Shown here: piece after piece, positions 1 through 6,125 of the stretch
Position numbering within the stretch: position 1 is the stretch's first letter
Layout: each line of letters begins with the position of its first letter
Source: Clostridiales bacterium
GTDB taxonomy: Bacteria; Bacillota; Clostridia; Oscillospirales; Oscillospiraceae
Reading direction: 5' to 3'
Length of the DNA: 14,455 nt
Assembly (NCBI GenBank): GCA_020861055.1
Contig: JAJBTD010000231.1
Coordinates: 1-14,455, forward strand
The notes under the pieces: model-generated
The model's input: the letters and a program-made list of their open reading frames with translations, nothing else
What the model was told of the DNA's origin: nothing
Databases searched by the model: none
Program-made: the position numbers and the translations under genes

Positions 1-2
1 CT

Positions 3-1154
3 CCCGTGGTGACGGAGGCCCCCGCCCCCTGCCAGGAGGTGGTGCCCCTGGCCACCGCCCCGGATTTTGACCTATTCAAGCTGGTGCCCGCCCCCACCAA
101 TACCCCGGTGGACGCAGGCCCCTATATCACCATGGGCATGTGCTACGCCACCCACCCGGACACCGGCCTCTCCGATATTACCATCCATCGGATGTGTATT
201 CAGGGGAAGGACGAGCTCTCCATCTTCCTCCAGCCTGGCTCCCGGCACATCGGGGCCATGGCGGAGCGGGCCACCGAGTTAAACCAGCCTCTGCCCATCT
301 CCGTCTCCATCGGCGTGGACCCGGCCATCTCGGTCACCAGCTGCTTTGAGCCGCCCACAACTCCTCTGGGCTTTGACGAGCTCTCCATCGCCGGCGCTCT
401 GCGGCAGCGGCCGGTGGAGCTGACGAAGTGCGTCTCCGTCCCGGAGCGCGCCATCGCCAACGCGGAGTATGTCATCGAGGGCGAGATTCTCCCCGGCAGC
501 AACCATGTGGTGGAGGACCAGAACACCCACACCGGCTACGCCATGCCGGAGTTCCCTGGCTACAACGGCCCCGCCAGCCACGAGTGCTGGCTGCTCAAGG
601 TGAAGGCCGTCACCCACCGGAAGGACCCCATCATGCAGACCTGCATCGGCCCCAGCGAGGAGCACGTGAACATGGCGGGCATCCCCACCGAGGCCTCCAT
701 TCTGGGCATGATCGACAAGGCCCTCCCCGGCAAGGTGCTCAACTGCTACTCCCACCGGGCAGGCGGCGGCAAATACATGGTCATCCTCCAGTGCAAAAAG
801 ACCGTCCATACCGATGAGGGCAAGCAGCGGCAGGCGGCGCTGCTGGCGTTCTCCGCTTTCCCGGAGCTGAAGCACGTCATTCTGGTGGACGAGGACGTGG
901 ACATCTTCGACACAAACGACGTGCTCTGGGCCATGAACACCCGCTTCCAGGGGGACCGGGACATCGTCACCATCCCCGGCGTCCGATGCCATCCTTTGGA
1001 CCCCAGCTCCAGCCCGGCCTATGCCCCCTCCATCCTGGATGTGGGCATCAGCACCAAGACCATCTTCGACTGCACCGTGCCCTTCCCCCTGAAGGACCAC
1101 TTTAAGCGCGCTCCCTTCCTGGACGTGGCCCCGGAGAAATGGCTCCATGGCTGA
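3..1154 (+). CDS. UbiD-family decarboxylase, 3' part (5' end outside window)
   Basis: This is the C-terminal 383 or so codons of a UbiD-family (de)carboxylase, which acts on aromatic or alpha,beta-unsaturated acids with prenylated FMN as cofactor. The frame is open to the window edge, and the family is usually about 450-500 residues, so roughly 100 N-terminal residues are missing; the GTG codons at 6 and 9 are internal. Visible family signatures are the DITIHRM segment (its Arg probably contacts the cofactor), the PGSRHIGAM segment with a His that is a metal ligand in relatives, and AEYVIEGE, whose Glu residues match the catalytic Glu pair. The C-terminal half carries VDEDVDIFD, typical of the family's oligomerisation domain. 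The stop overlaps the ubiX start by 8 bp, indicating translational coupling. The substrate cannot be read from sequence: hydroxybenzoate-type decarboxylases and quinone-pathway UbiD enzymes look alike at this level. Confidence 0.9.
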   Translation, partial: PVVTEAPAPCQEVVPLATAPDFDLFKLVPAPTNTPVDAGPYITMGMCYATHPDTGLSDITIHRMCIQGKDELSIFLQPGSRHIGAMAERATELNQPLPISVSIGVDPAISVTSCFEPPTTPLGFDELSIAGALRQRPVELTKCVSVPERAIANAEYVIEGEILPGSNHVVEDQNTHTGYAMPEFPGYNGPASHECWLLKVKAVTHRKDPIMQTCIGPSEEHVNMAGIPTEASILGMIDKALPGKVLNCYSHRAGGGKYMVILQCKKTVHTDEGKQRQAALLAFSAFPELKHVILVDEDVDIFDTNDVLWAMNTRFQGDRDIVTIPGVRCHPLDPSSSPAYAPSILDVGISTKTIFDCTVPFPLKDHFKRAPFLDVAPEKWLHG

Positions 1155-1722
1155 GCGGCTGATCGTCGGCATGAGCGGGGCCAGCGGCGCGCCTCTGGCG
1201 GTGGAGCTGCTGAGGCAGCTCCATGCCCGCTGCCCCCAAATCGAGACTCATCTGGTAGTCTCCCGTGGGGCGGAGCTGACCCTGGAGCAGGAGACGGGGC
1301 TGCACCTGGACGACCTGCGCCCTCTGGTACACACCCTCCACGACAACGGGGAGATCGGGGCCTGTATTGCCAGCGGCTCCTTCCGCACGCTGGGGATGAT
1401 CGTGGTGCCCTGCTCCATGAAGACGGCGGCGGGCATCTGCTCCGGCTACAGCGACAACCTCCTCCTCCGGGCGGCGGACGTGTGCATGAAGGAGCGGCGC
1501 AAGCTGGTGCTGGTGGCGAGGGAGTCCCCCCTGAGCACCATCCACCTGCGCAATCTCTGCGAGTTGAGCCGGATGGGCGCGGTCATCCTCCCCCCCATGC
1601 TGACCTATTACAACCACCCCGCCAGTCTGGCTGACTGCACCCGCCACACCGTCAGCCGCATCCTCGCCCAGTTCGGGCTGGACGAGGACAGCTATGAGTG
1701 GGGCGGGATGGATCAGTTGTAA
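1147..1722 (+). CDS. ubiX: UbiX-type flavin prenyltransferase
   Basis: A 191-residue protein, the normal length for UbiX/Pad1-type flavin prenyltransferases. These join a dimethylallyl group to FMN to make the prenyl-FMN cofactor of UbiD enzymes. Recognisable features are the N-terminal flavin-binding GMSGASGA (residues 8-15), the VVPCSMKTAAGICSGYSDNL segment (about 86-105), and the VLVARESPLSTIHLRNL stretch (about 121-137), which holds the conserved Arg-Glu-Ser-Pro and the phosphate-binding region, followed by LPPMLTYYN. The ATG at 1147 lies inside the last codons of the upstream UbiD gene, so the two are co-translated. The pairing fits a functional two-gene decarboxylase module. It could equally be named as a BsdB-like subunit, but the biochemical role is the same. 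Confidence 0.95.
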   Translation: MAERLIVGMSGASGAPLAVELLRQLHARCPQIETHLVVSRGAELTLEQETGLHLDDLRPLVHTLHDNGEIGACIASGSFRTLGMIVVPCSMKTAAGICSGYSDNLLLRAADVCMKERRKLVLVARESPLSTIHLRNLCELSRMGAVILPPMLTYYNHPASLADCTRHTVSRILAQFGLDEDSYEWGGMDQL

Positions 1723-1813
1723 TGTCTCCTCCCGATATAGCCGGCGCTCCGGCGCTGTCTGCGCGCCATCCGTCACGTTTTCTGAAAACTGTATAAACTT
1801 CCCCCTTCCCCGC

Positions 1814-1842
1814 TTGCGTTCCGATAAAAAACCGGATACAAT
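1814..1842 (+). promoter_or_regulatory. Sigma-A-type promoter for the glycosyltransferase gene
   Basis: TTGCGT (1814-1819) and TACAAT (1837-1842) are separated by exactly 17 bp. They lie about 90 bp upstream of the glycosyltransferase start, in an AT-richer patch after ubiX. Transcription would begin near 1849. The gene therefore has its own transcript and need not rely on read-through from ubiX. No convincing terminator follows ubiX. Confidence 0.6.
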
Positions 1843-1851
1843 AGTATTGTA
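1837..1851. promoter_or_regulatory. 15-bp palindrome overlapping the -10 box, candidate operator
   Basis: TACAATA-G-TATTGTA is a perfect 7+7 inverted repeat around one central base. Its left arm contains the -10 hexamer of the promoter before the glycosyltransferase, and its right arm covers the expected start site. A dimeric repressor bound here would block transcription. No regulator gene is adjacent, so its identity is unknown. It may also be a chance effect of an AT-rich -10 region. Confidence 0.35.
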
Positions 1852-1858
1852 CAGATCC

Positions 1859-1913
1859 GCCCCCGGAAGCCGGACGCTCTGCCGGATTCGATCAGGGGCA
1901 ATTGTCTTTTTTT
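1859..1913 (+). promoter_or_regulatory. Structured leader with terminator-like hairpin and T-run
   Basis: The transcribed leader can fold with GCCCC (1859-1863) pairing GGGGC (1895-1899), GAA (1866-1868) pairing TTC (1887-1889), and CCGG (1870-1873) pairing CCGG (1882-1885) around an 8-nt loop. A run of seven T follows at 1907-1913. This resembles an imperfect intrinsic terminator within the 5' leader of the glycosyltransferase gene. The 7-nt gap between stem and T-run makes it weaker than a standard terminator, so attenuation is only a possibility. Confidence 0.3.
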
Positions 1914-1932
1914 CGGGAAAGGAGGGAGCGTT

Positions 1933-3051
1933 ATGTCTTATATCCTCTGTCTGAGCAGCTCCCGCTGGCTGAAACAGCCCACCCGTACCCAGCGGCTGCT
2001 GACGCACCTCAGCCCCAACCACCAGATCCTCTATTTCCAGCCTGCCCCGGCAAAATTCACCCGGGACCCCCGGCGGAACGACTATAAAAAGAAGGGCTGG
2101 CGCCCCCAGCCCAATATTACCGTTTATACCCTTCCTCCCATCTACCATCTGGTGGATTACGACCATCCGCGCCTGCTCCGCTCCAACGTGAAGCGTTTGA
2201 GCAAATATATCTCTGAAAAAGCCGCTAAGGCGCATGTGCAGGAGCCGCTGCTCTGGGTCTGTTCCCCCCTGTATGCCACACTGCTGGACAGTCTGGATTA
2301 CCGGGGCGTCGTTTACGACTGTTATCAGGACTGGCCTCAGTTCGACATCCGATGGGAGAGCATCCTGGCCAACCGGGCGGACGTGCTTTTTGCGGCCTCT
2401 CCGGGACTGGTGGAGCATTTGGCCCCCTGTAACACCAATATCGCTCTGCTGCCCAACGGCTGCGACGTAAAGCTGTTCTCCAAGGCGGATGATCTGACCC
2501 TGCAGGTCCCCTCTCCCCTGTTAAAAATCCGGGGGCCTCTCTTCGGTTTCCTGGGGGATGTGAGCAGTCGTCTGGACCTCCGCCCCGCCTATCGGGCCGC
2601 CCGACAGCATCCCGCCTGGAGCTTTGTCTTTGCCGGGCGGTGCAGCCGGGTCAATCCGCTCTGCGAGAAGATGTCCGCTCTGCCTAACGTCCACTTTCTG
2701 GGGAAAGTCGATCCGGTGGAGCTGCCCGCCTACGGCGCTCAGTTCGACGTGCTCATCGACCTGCTGGAGACGGACGACCCGGACGAGGATGTGGTGCCCA
2801 GCCGGATCTATGAGTATCTGGTCATTGGCAAGCCTATTGCCGCCATGTATCCCCTGCGGTTCATCCCGGTGTTCTCCGACGTGATTTATGCCGGACGGGA
2901 TTCCAAGGAGTTTGTAGACGCCTGCTACCAGGCCCTGATGGAAAACAGCGCTTGGGCTCCCGCCACCCGAAAGCGCTACGGCCAGCAGGCGGACTGGTCC
3001 GCCCGTGCAGGGGACGCGGAGCGGATCCTGGAGAGCAACAGTCTGCTGTAA
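1933..3051 (+). CDS. Glycosyltransferase, GT4/GT1-like (GT-B fold)
   Basis: A 372-residue putative cytoplasmic sugar transferase. The C-terminal nucleotide-sugar-binding half has the usual order of GT-B motifs: LLPNGCD (172-178), FGFLGDVSSRLD (204-215), PNVHFLGKVDPVELPAYGAQ (251-270), then FDVLID, and VPSRIYEYLVIGKPI (288-302), which corresponds to the E-x7-E-like donor-binding region. The N-terminal acceptor half contains YDCYQDWPQFDIRWE (128-142) and lacks signal peptide or membrane segments. It is like TuaH-type and other cell-surface polysaccharide transferases, but the sugar and acceptor are not deducible. The ATG at 1933 follows a strong ribosome site (AAGGAGGGAG). It stands alone between ubiX and the purine operon, with its own promoter and no other envelope genes beside it. 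Confidence 0.85.
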   Translation: MSYILCLSSSRWLKQPTRTQRLLTHLSPNHQILYFQPAPAKFTRDPRRNDYKKKGWRPQPNITVYTLPPIYHLVDYDHPRLLRSNVKRLSKYISEKAAKAHVQEPLLWVCSPLYATLLDSLDYRGVVYDCYQDWPQFDIRWESILANRADVLFAASPGLVEHLAPCNTNIALLPNGCDVKLFSKADDLTLQVPSPLLKIRGPLFGFLGDVSSRLDLRPAYRAARQHPAWSFVFAGRCSRVNPLCEKMSALPNVHFLGKVDPVELPAYGAQFDVLIDLLETDDPDEDVVPSRIYEYLVIGKPIAAMYPLRFIPVFSDVIYAGRDSKEFVDACYQALMENSAWAPATRKRYGQQADWSARAGDAERILESNSLL

Positions 3052-3155
3052 TGCCCTTGCTTTTGTCCCCGTCCGCAGAAAAGCCAATTCCCCTCTCAAA
3101 AATACCGGTTCCGTTGTACAAGCATTACAAAAAACTTTTTCCCGCCCTTTTCCCC

Positions 3156-3184
3156 TTGAAACTCCCTATAATATAGGTTAAAAT
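3156..3184 (+). promoter_or_regulatory. Promoter of the purine operon
   Basis: TTGAAA (3156-3161) and TAAAAT (3179-3184) have a 17-bp spacer, a near-ideal sigma-A promoter. Transcription should start around 3190, giving a leader of about 185 nt before purE. A second possible -10, TATAAT at 3167-3172, lies inside the spacer but has no good -35 at the right distance. The bases upstream of 3156 hold short A and T tracts. No Bacillus-type PurR box (with its CGAAC core) was found. Confidence 0.7.
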
Positions 3185-3189
3185 ACACT

Positions 3190-3334
3190 TGAATTAGGGA
3201 TAGGGGGGATCCGCAATGGCGCAGCGGTTCATTTCGCAGCTCGTTTTCGACACTATGGACGCCATTGTAGGTCCTTCCCTCCGAAGGGCAGGACCTGTTA
3301 TGCAGGCAGATAGATACTATCTGCTTGCTTTTTT
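3190..3334 (+). promoter_or_regulatory. Structured leader RNA of the purine operon, candidate attenuator or riboswitch
   Basis: The leader holds three stacked elements. First, an 8-bp helix CAATGGCG (3214-3221) with CGCCATTG (3260-3267) encloses about 38 nt with room for two small inner hairpins (for example TCG-TTTT-CGA at 3241-3250). Second, a hairpin has outer arms AGGTCC (3269-3274) and GGACCT (3291-3296). Third comes the intrinsic terminator at 3302-3334. The G-run at 3203-3208 can alternatively pair with CCCTCC (3277-3282), competing with the second hairpin. This layout of closed domain plus terminator ahead of a biosynthetic operon is typical of transcriptional attenuation. It did not match the guanine, PRPP/ykkC, ZTP or T-box patterns as I remember them, so the ligand or trigger is unknown. 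Confidence 0.5.
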
Positions 3335-3380
3335 GTCCTCTGCTTCTGATCAACCGCACATTGGGAGGTATCTGACATGA
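3216..3380 (+). CDS. Possible 54-codon leader ORF overlapping the purE start
   Basis: An ATG at 3216, 7 nt after a purine-rich AGGGGGG site, opens a 54-codon frame beginning MAQRFISQLVFDTMD and ending HIGRYLT. Its TGA at 3378-3380 overlaps the purE ATG as ATGA, the geometry of translational coupling. The frame runs through every hairpin of the leader, including the terminator. If translated, a ribosome would unwind the helices and could control termination. Against it, codon choice is less GC-biased than in neighbouring genes, no family is recognised, and a frame of this length can occur by chance. The purE gene has its own ribosome site (GGGAGG at 3363-3368), so it does not need coupling. 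Confidence 0.3.
   Translation: MAQRFISQLVFDTMDAIVGPSLRRAGPVMQADRYYLLAFLSSASDQPHIGRYLT
3302..3334 (+). terminator. Intrinsic terminator inside the purE leader
   Basis: GCAGGCAGATAG (3302-3313) pairs with CTATCTGCTTGC (3317-3328) as a 12-bp stem with one G-U pair and a 3-nt ATA loop, directly followed by six T (3329-3334). It lies about 140 nt after the promoter and 42 nt before the purE start codon. It would stop most transcripts before the operon unless relieved. It is too far from the glycosyltransferase gene, and on the wrong side of the new promoter, to be only that gene's terminator, although it could also serve read-through from upstream. Confidence 0.75.
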
Positions 3381-3874
3381 ACAAAAAAGTCGCCGTCATT
3401 ATGGGCTCGGACAGCGATCTGCCCGTCATGCAGGAGGCCGTGGACAAGCTCCGCTTCTTCGACATCCCGGTGGAGGTCCGGGTCATCTCCGCCCACCGTA
3501 CGCCCCGTGCCGCGGAGGAGTTTGCCTCCCATGCGGCGGAGAACGGCTTCGGCGTCATCATCGCCGGAGCGGGAAAGGCCGCCCATCTGGGGGGTGTTCT
3601 GGCCGCCTACACCACTCTGCCGGTGATTGGCGTTCCCATCAAGACCAGCATGATGGGCGGACTGGACAGTCTGCTCTCCATGGTCCAGATGCCCAGCGGC
3701 ATCCCTGTGGCCACCGTAGGCGTCAACGCCGGGGCCAACGCCGGTATCCTGGCCGCCCAGCTTCTGGCCGTGGGAGACGAGGCCCTCACCGCCAAGCTCA
3801 CCGCCTTCAAGGAGGAGATGGCCGCCTCGGTAGCCGCCAAGGATGAGAAGGTCCGCGCCCAATTCCAGGATTGA
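3377..3874 (+). CDS. purE: 5-(carboxyamino)imidazole ribonucleotide mutase, PurE class I
   Basis: A 165-residue protein, normal length for PurE, which forms CAIR from N5-CAIR in de novo purine synthesis. The N-terminal IMGSDSDLPVM (8-18) binds the phosphate; VISAHRTP (37-44) carries the catalytic His40. The later AGAGKAAHLGGVLAAYTTLPVIGVP and SMVQMPSGIPVATVG segments are standard. The SAHRTP form (Arg rather than Lys after the His) is the class I pattern, which uses N5-CAIR made by PurK; no purK lies in this window. It is the first gene of the operon after the attenuator-like leader, with GGGAGG 8 nt before the ATG. About 60 bp separate it from purC. Confidence 0.97.
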   Translation: MNKKVAVIMGSDSDLPVMQEAVDKLRFFDIPVEVRVISAHRTPRAAEEFASHAAENGFGVIIAGAGKAAHLGGVLAAYTTLPVIGVPIKTSMMGGLDSLLSMVQMPSGIPVATVGVNAGANAGILAAQLLAVGDEALTAKLTAFKEEMAASVAAKDEKVRAQFQD

Positions 3875-3937
3875 CCGCACGTTCTATTTTCCCATTGATT
3901 TTGTCCAAATTTCGTCACAGGAAAGGAAGTCATTGCC

Positions 3938-4654
3938 ATGGAAAAGCTCCAGCAGCTCTATGAGGGCAAGGCCAAGAAGGTCTTTGCCACCGACGACCCC
4001 AATGTTGTCATCGTCTCCTACAAGGACGACGCCACCGCCTTTAACGGTCTGAAAAAGGGGACTATCGCAGGCAAGGGCGTCATCAACAACCGGATGAGCA
4101 ACCACATGATGCGCCGTCTGGAGGCCGCAGGCGTCCCCACCCACTACATCGAGGAGCTGTCCGACCGGGAGACCGCTGTCAAAAAGGTTCAGATCGTCCC
4201 TCTGGAGGTCATTATCCGCAATATTTCCGCCGGTTCCTTCGCCAAGCGCTTCGGCGTGGAGGAGGGGATTGTCTTTGACGAGCCCACCATCGAGTTCTCC
4301 TACAAGAACGACGAGCTGGGCGACCCCCTGATGAACGCCTATCACGCCGTGGCCCTCAAGGCCGCCACCTGGGAGGAGATCGACCTCATTAAGAAGTACG
4401 CCTTCCAGGTCAACGACCTGCTCAAGAGCTTCCTCAAGAGCGTAGGCATCGACCTGGTGGACTTCAAGCTGGAGTTCGGCAAGCTGCCGGACGGCACCAT
4501 CGTCCTGGCCGACGAGATCAGCCCGGACACCTGCCGTCTGTGGGACGAGACCACCCACGAGAAGCTGGACAAGGATCGCTTCCGCCGGGATATGGGCGGC
4601 GCAGAGGAGGCCTATCAGGAGGTCATGCGCCGTCTGATGGGCGACCAGGACTGA
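3938..4654 (+). CDS. purC: SAICAR synthetase (phosphoribosylaminoimidazole-succinocarboxamide synthase)
   Basis: A 238-residue protein matching single-domain bacterial PurC, which joins aspartate to CAIR with ATP to make SAICAR. Motifs seen are LYEGKAKKVFAT (7-18, ATP-binding N-terminal strand), DDATAFNGLKK (30-40), GVINNRMSNHMM (47-58), PLEVIIRNISAGSFAKRFG (88-106), and LADEISPDTCRLWD (190-203), the last corresponding to the DEISPD substrate and metal signature. A GGAAAGGAAG ribosome site precedes the ATG. Its TGA overlaps the purF ATG by one base (TGATG), so the two are probably translated in tandem. Confidence 0.97.
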   Translation: MEKLQQLYEGKAKKVFATDDPNVVIVSYKDDATAFNGLKKGTIAGKGVINNRMSNHMMRRLEAAGVPTHYIEELSDRETAVKKVQIVPLEVIIRNISAGSFAKRFGVEEGIVFDEPTIEFSYKNDELGDPLMNAYHAVALKAATWEEIDLIKKYAFQVNDLLKSFLKSVGIDLVDFKLEFGKLPDGTIVLADEISPDTCRLWDETTHEKLDKDRFRRDMGGAEEAYQEVMRRLMGDQD

Positions 4655-6108
4655 TGACAGAGAACCACTATTCCATTGACGGGGATAAGCTGCGGGAGGA
4701 GTGCGGCGTCTTTGGTCTGATTGCCGGGCCGGACAGTCACCGGGAGCCTGCCTTTGACACCTATAACGCCCTCTACGCTCTCCAGCACCGGGGGCAGGAC
4801 TCCTGCGGCATCGCCGTCGCCCAGCGGGGGCAGCTCCGGGTCCACAAGGGCAAGGGGCTGGTGCCCGACGTGTTCACCATGCAGGACCTGGAGGCCTTCC
4901 GGGGAGCCAACGTGGCCATCGGCCATGTGCGCCACGCCACCAACGCCGCCTCGGTCAATCCCGCCAACATCCAGCCTCTGCTGGTGCGCCACGCCTCCGG
5001 CTCCATGGCCCTGTGCTACAATGGCACTCTGGCCAACGGACGCTCTCTCCGGGCGGAATCGGAGAACCGGGGCGGTATCTTCCAGGGCACCAACGACGCC
5101 GAGGTCATCGCCTATCTCATCGTCCGGGAGCATCTGCGCACCCACACCCTGGAGGACGCGGTCATCAACGCCATGGAGTATATGATCGGGGCCTATTCCA
5201 TGGTGCTGCTCCAGTCGGACAAGCTCATCGCCGCCAGGGACCCCAACGGCTTCCGGCCCCTGTGCATTGGGCGCATTGGCGACGCGTACATTTTCGCCTC
5301 CGAGTCCTGCGCCATCGAGGCGCTGGGAGGCGTCTTTCTCCGGGACGTAGAACCGGGAGAGGTGGTGGTGGCCCAGGATGGGGAGCTGAAGAGCTTCCAT
5401 TGCCGTATCCGGGCCGCCCGGCGCTCTCTGTGTCTGTTTGAGCTGATCTACTTTGCCCGGCAGGACTCGGTCATCGACGGCTGCGCCGTGGGGGCCGTCC
5501 GGGAGGCCGCAGGCCGGGAGCTGGCCCGGCAGAACACCGTTCAGGGCGATCTGGTCATCGGCGTCCCCGACTCCGGCATCGCCGCCGCCATGGGCTTTGC
5601 CAGCGAGTCCGGCATTCCCTACGACATCGGCCTGATGAAAAACCGGTACATCGCCCGCACCTTTATCCAGAGCCAGAAATGGGAACAGGAAAAGAGTCTG
5701 CGTATCAAGCTCAACGCCGTCAGCGCCACCGTCCGGGGCAAGCGGGTGATTTTGGTGGACGACTCCATCATCCGGGGCCGGACCTGTGCCCGGATCGTCA
5801 AGCTTCTCCGGGACGCCGGGGCGAGGGAGGTCCATATGCGAGTCTCCTCTCCCCCCTTCCGGTATCAGTGTCACTTCGGCACCGTCACTCCTCCGGCGGA
5901 GGATATGGTGGCCAGCGGCCGCACCCCGGAGGAGGTCTGCCGTATCATCGGGGCGGACTCTCTTCAATACCTCTCTCTGGAGAGCCTGAAGCGGCTGGCC
6001 GGAGTGGAGGGCCTGGGCTTTTGCGACGCCTGTTTTACCGGGGACTATGTGCTCCCCGTCCGGGAGGCTGACCCCCGTCAGCTCTCCATTTTTCCAACCT
6101 TAGAATGA
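4654..6108 (+). CDS. purF: Amidophosphoribosyltransferase (glutamine PRPP amidotransferase)
   Basis: A 484-residue enzyme for the first committed step: PRPP plus glutamine gives phosphoribosylamine. The ATG at 4654 is preferred to an in-frame upstream start at 4540 because it overlaps the purC stop and puts the catalytic Cys at residue 17, after a short propeptide that must be cleaved as in Bacillus subtilis. The N-terminal Ntn glutaminase half has EECGVFGLIAG, LQHRGQDSCGIA, IGHVRHATN and LCYNGTLANG. The PRPP site is VILVDDSIIRGRT (365-377). Cys260, Cys406, Cys457 and Cys460 match the four ligands of the structural [4Fe-4S] cluster, with the final C-x2-C intact, so this is the oxygen-sensitive Bacillus-type enzyme. 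Feedback inhibition by purine nucleotides is known for the family. Confidence 0.97.
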   Translation: MTENHYSIDGDKLREECGVFGLIAGPDSHREPAFDTYNALYALQHRGQDSCGIAVAQRGQLRVHKGKGLVPDVFTMQDLEAFRGANVAIGHVRHATNAASVNPANIQPLLVRHASGSMALCYNGTLANGRSLRAESENRGGIFQGTNDAEVIAYLIVREHLRTHTLEDAVINAMEYMIGAYSMVLLQSDKLIAARDPNGFRPLCIGRIGDAYIFASESCAIEALGGVFLRDVEPGEVVVAQDGELKSFHCRIRAARRSLCLFELIYFARQDSVIDGCAVGAVREAAGRELARQNTVQGDLVIGVPDSGIAAAMGFASESGIPYDIGLMKNRYIARTFIQSQKWEQEKSLRIKLNAVSATVRGKRVILVDDSIIRGRTCARIVKLLRDAGAREVHMRVSSPPFRYQCHFGTVTPPAEDMVASGRTPEEVCRIIGADSLQYLSLESLKRLAGVEGLGFCDACFTGDYVLPVREADPRQLSIFPTLE

Positions 6109-6125
6109 CAGGAGGAACCCGAAAG

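Noticed and set aside
1739..1756. CCGGCGCT tandem repeat after ubiX as a terminator
   Set aside because: It can form only a 5-bp stem (GCCGG/CCGGC) and has no T-run after it.
1102..2418. A 438-codon minus-strand frame opposite ubiX and the glycosyltransferase
   Set aside because: It runs across two plus-strand genes and the promoter between them, with no domain and no ribosome site.
3101..3110. AATACCGGTT also occurs at 13071-13080 (near the metY start site)
   Set aside because: Two copies of a 10-mer with no shared position relative to promoters are not enough to call a regulatory box.
3185..3376. Guanine, ykkC/PRPP or ZTP riboswitch, or a T-box, before purE
   Set aside because: The conserved core sequences of these classes, as I remember them, were not found. 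A covariance-model search would settle it.
4615..5967. A 450-codon minus-strand frame opposite purF
   Set aside because: Shadow of purF caused by the same codon bias; no ribosome site or family.
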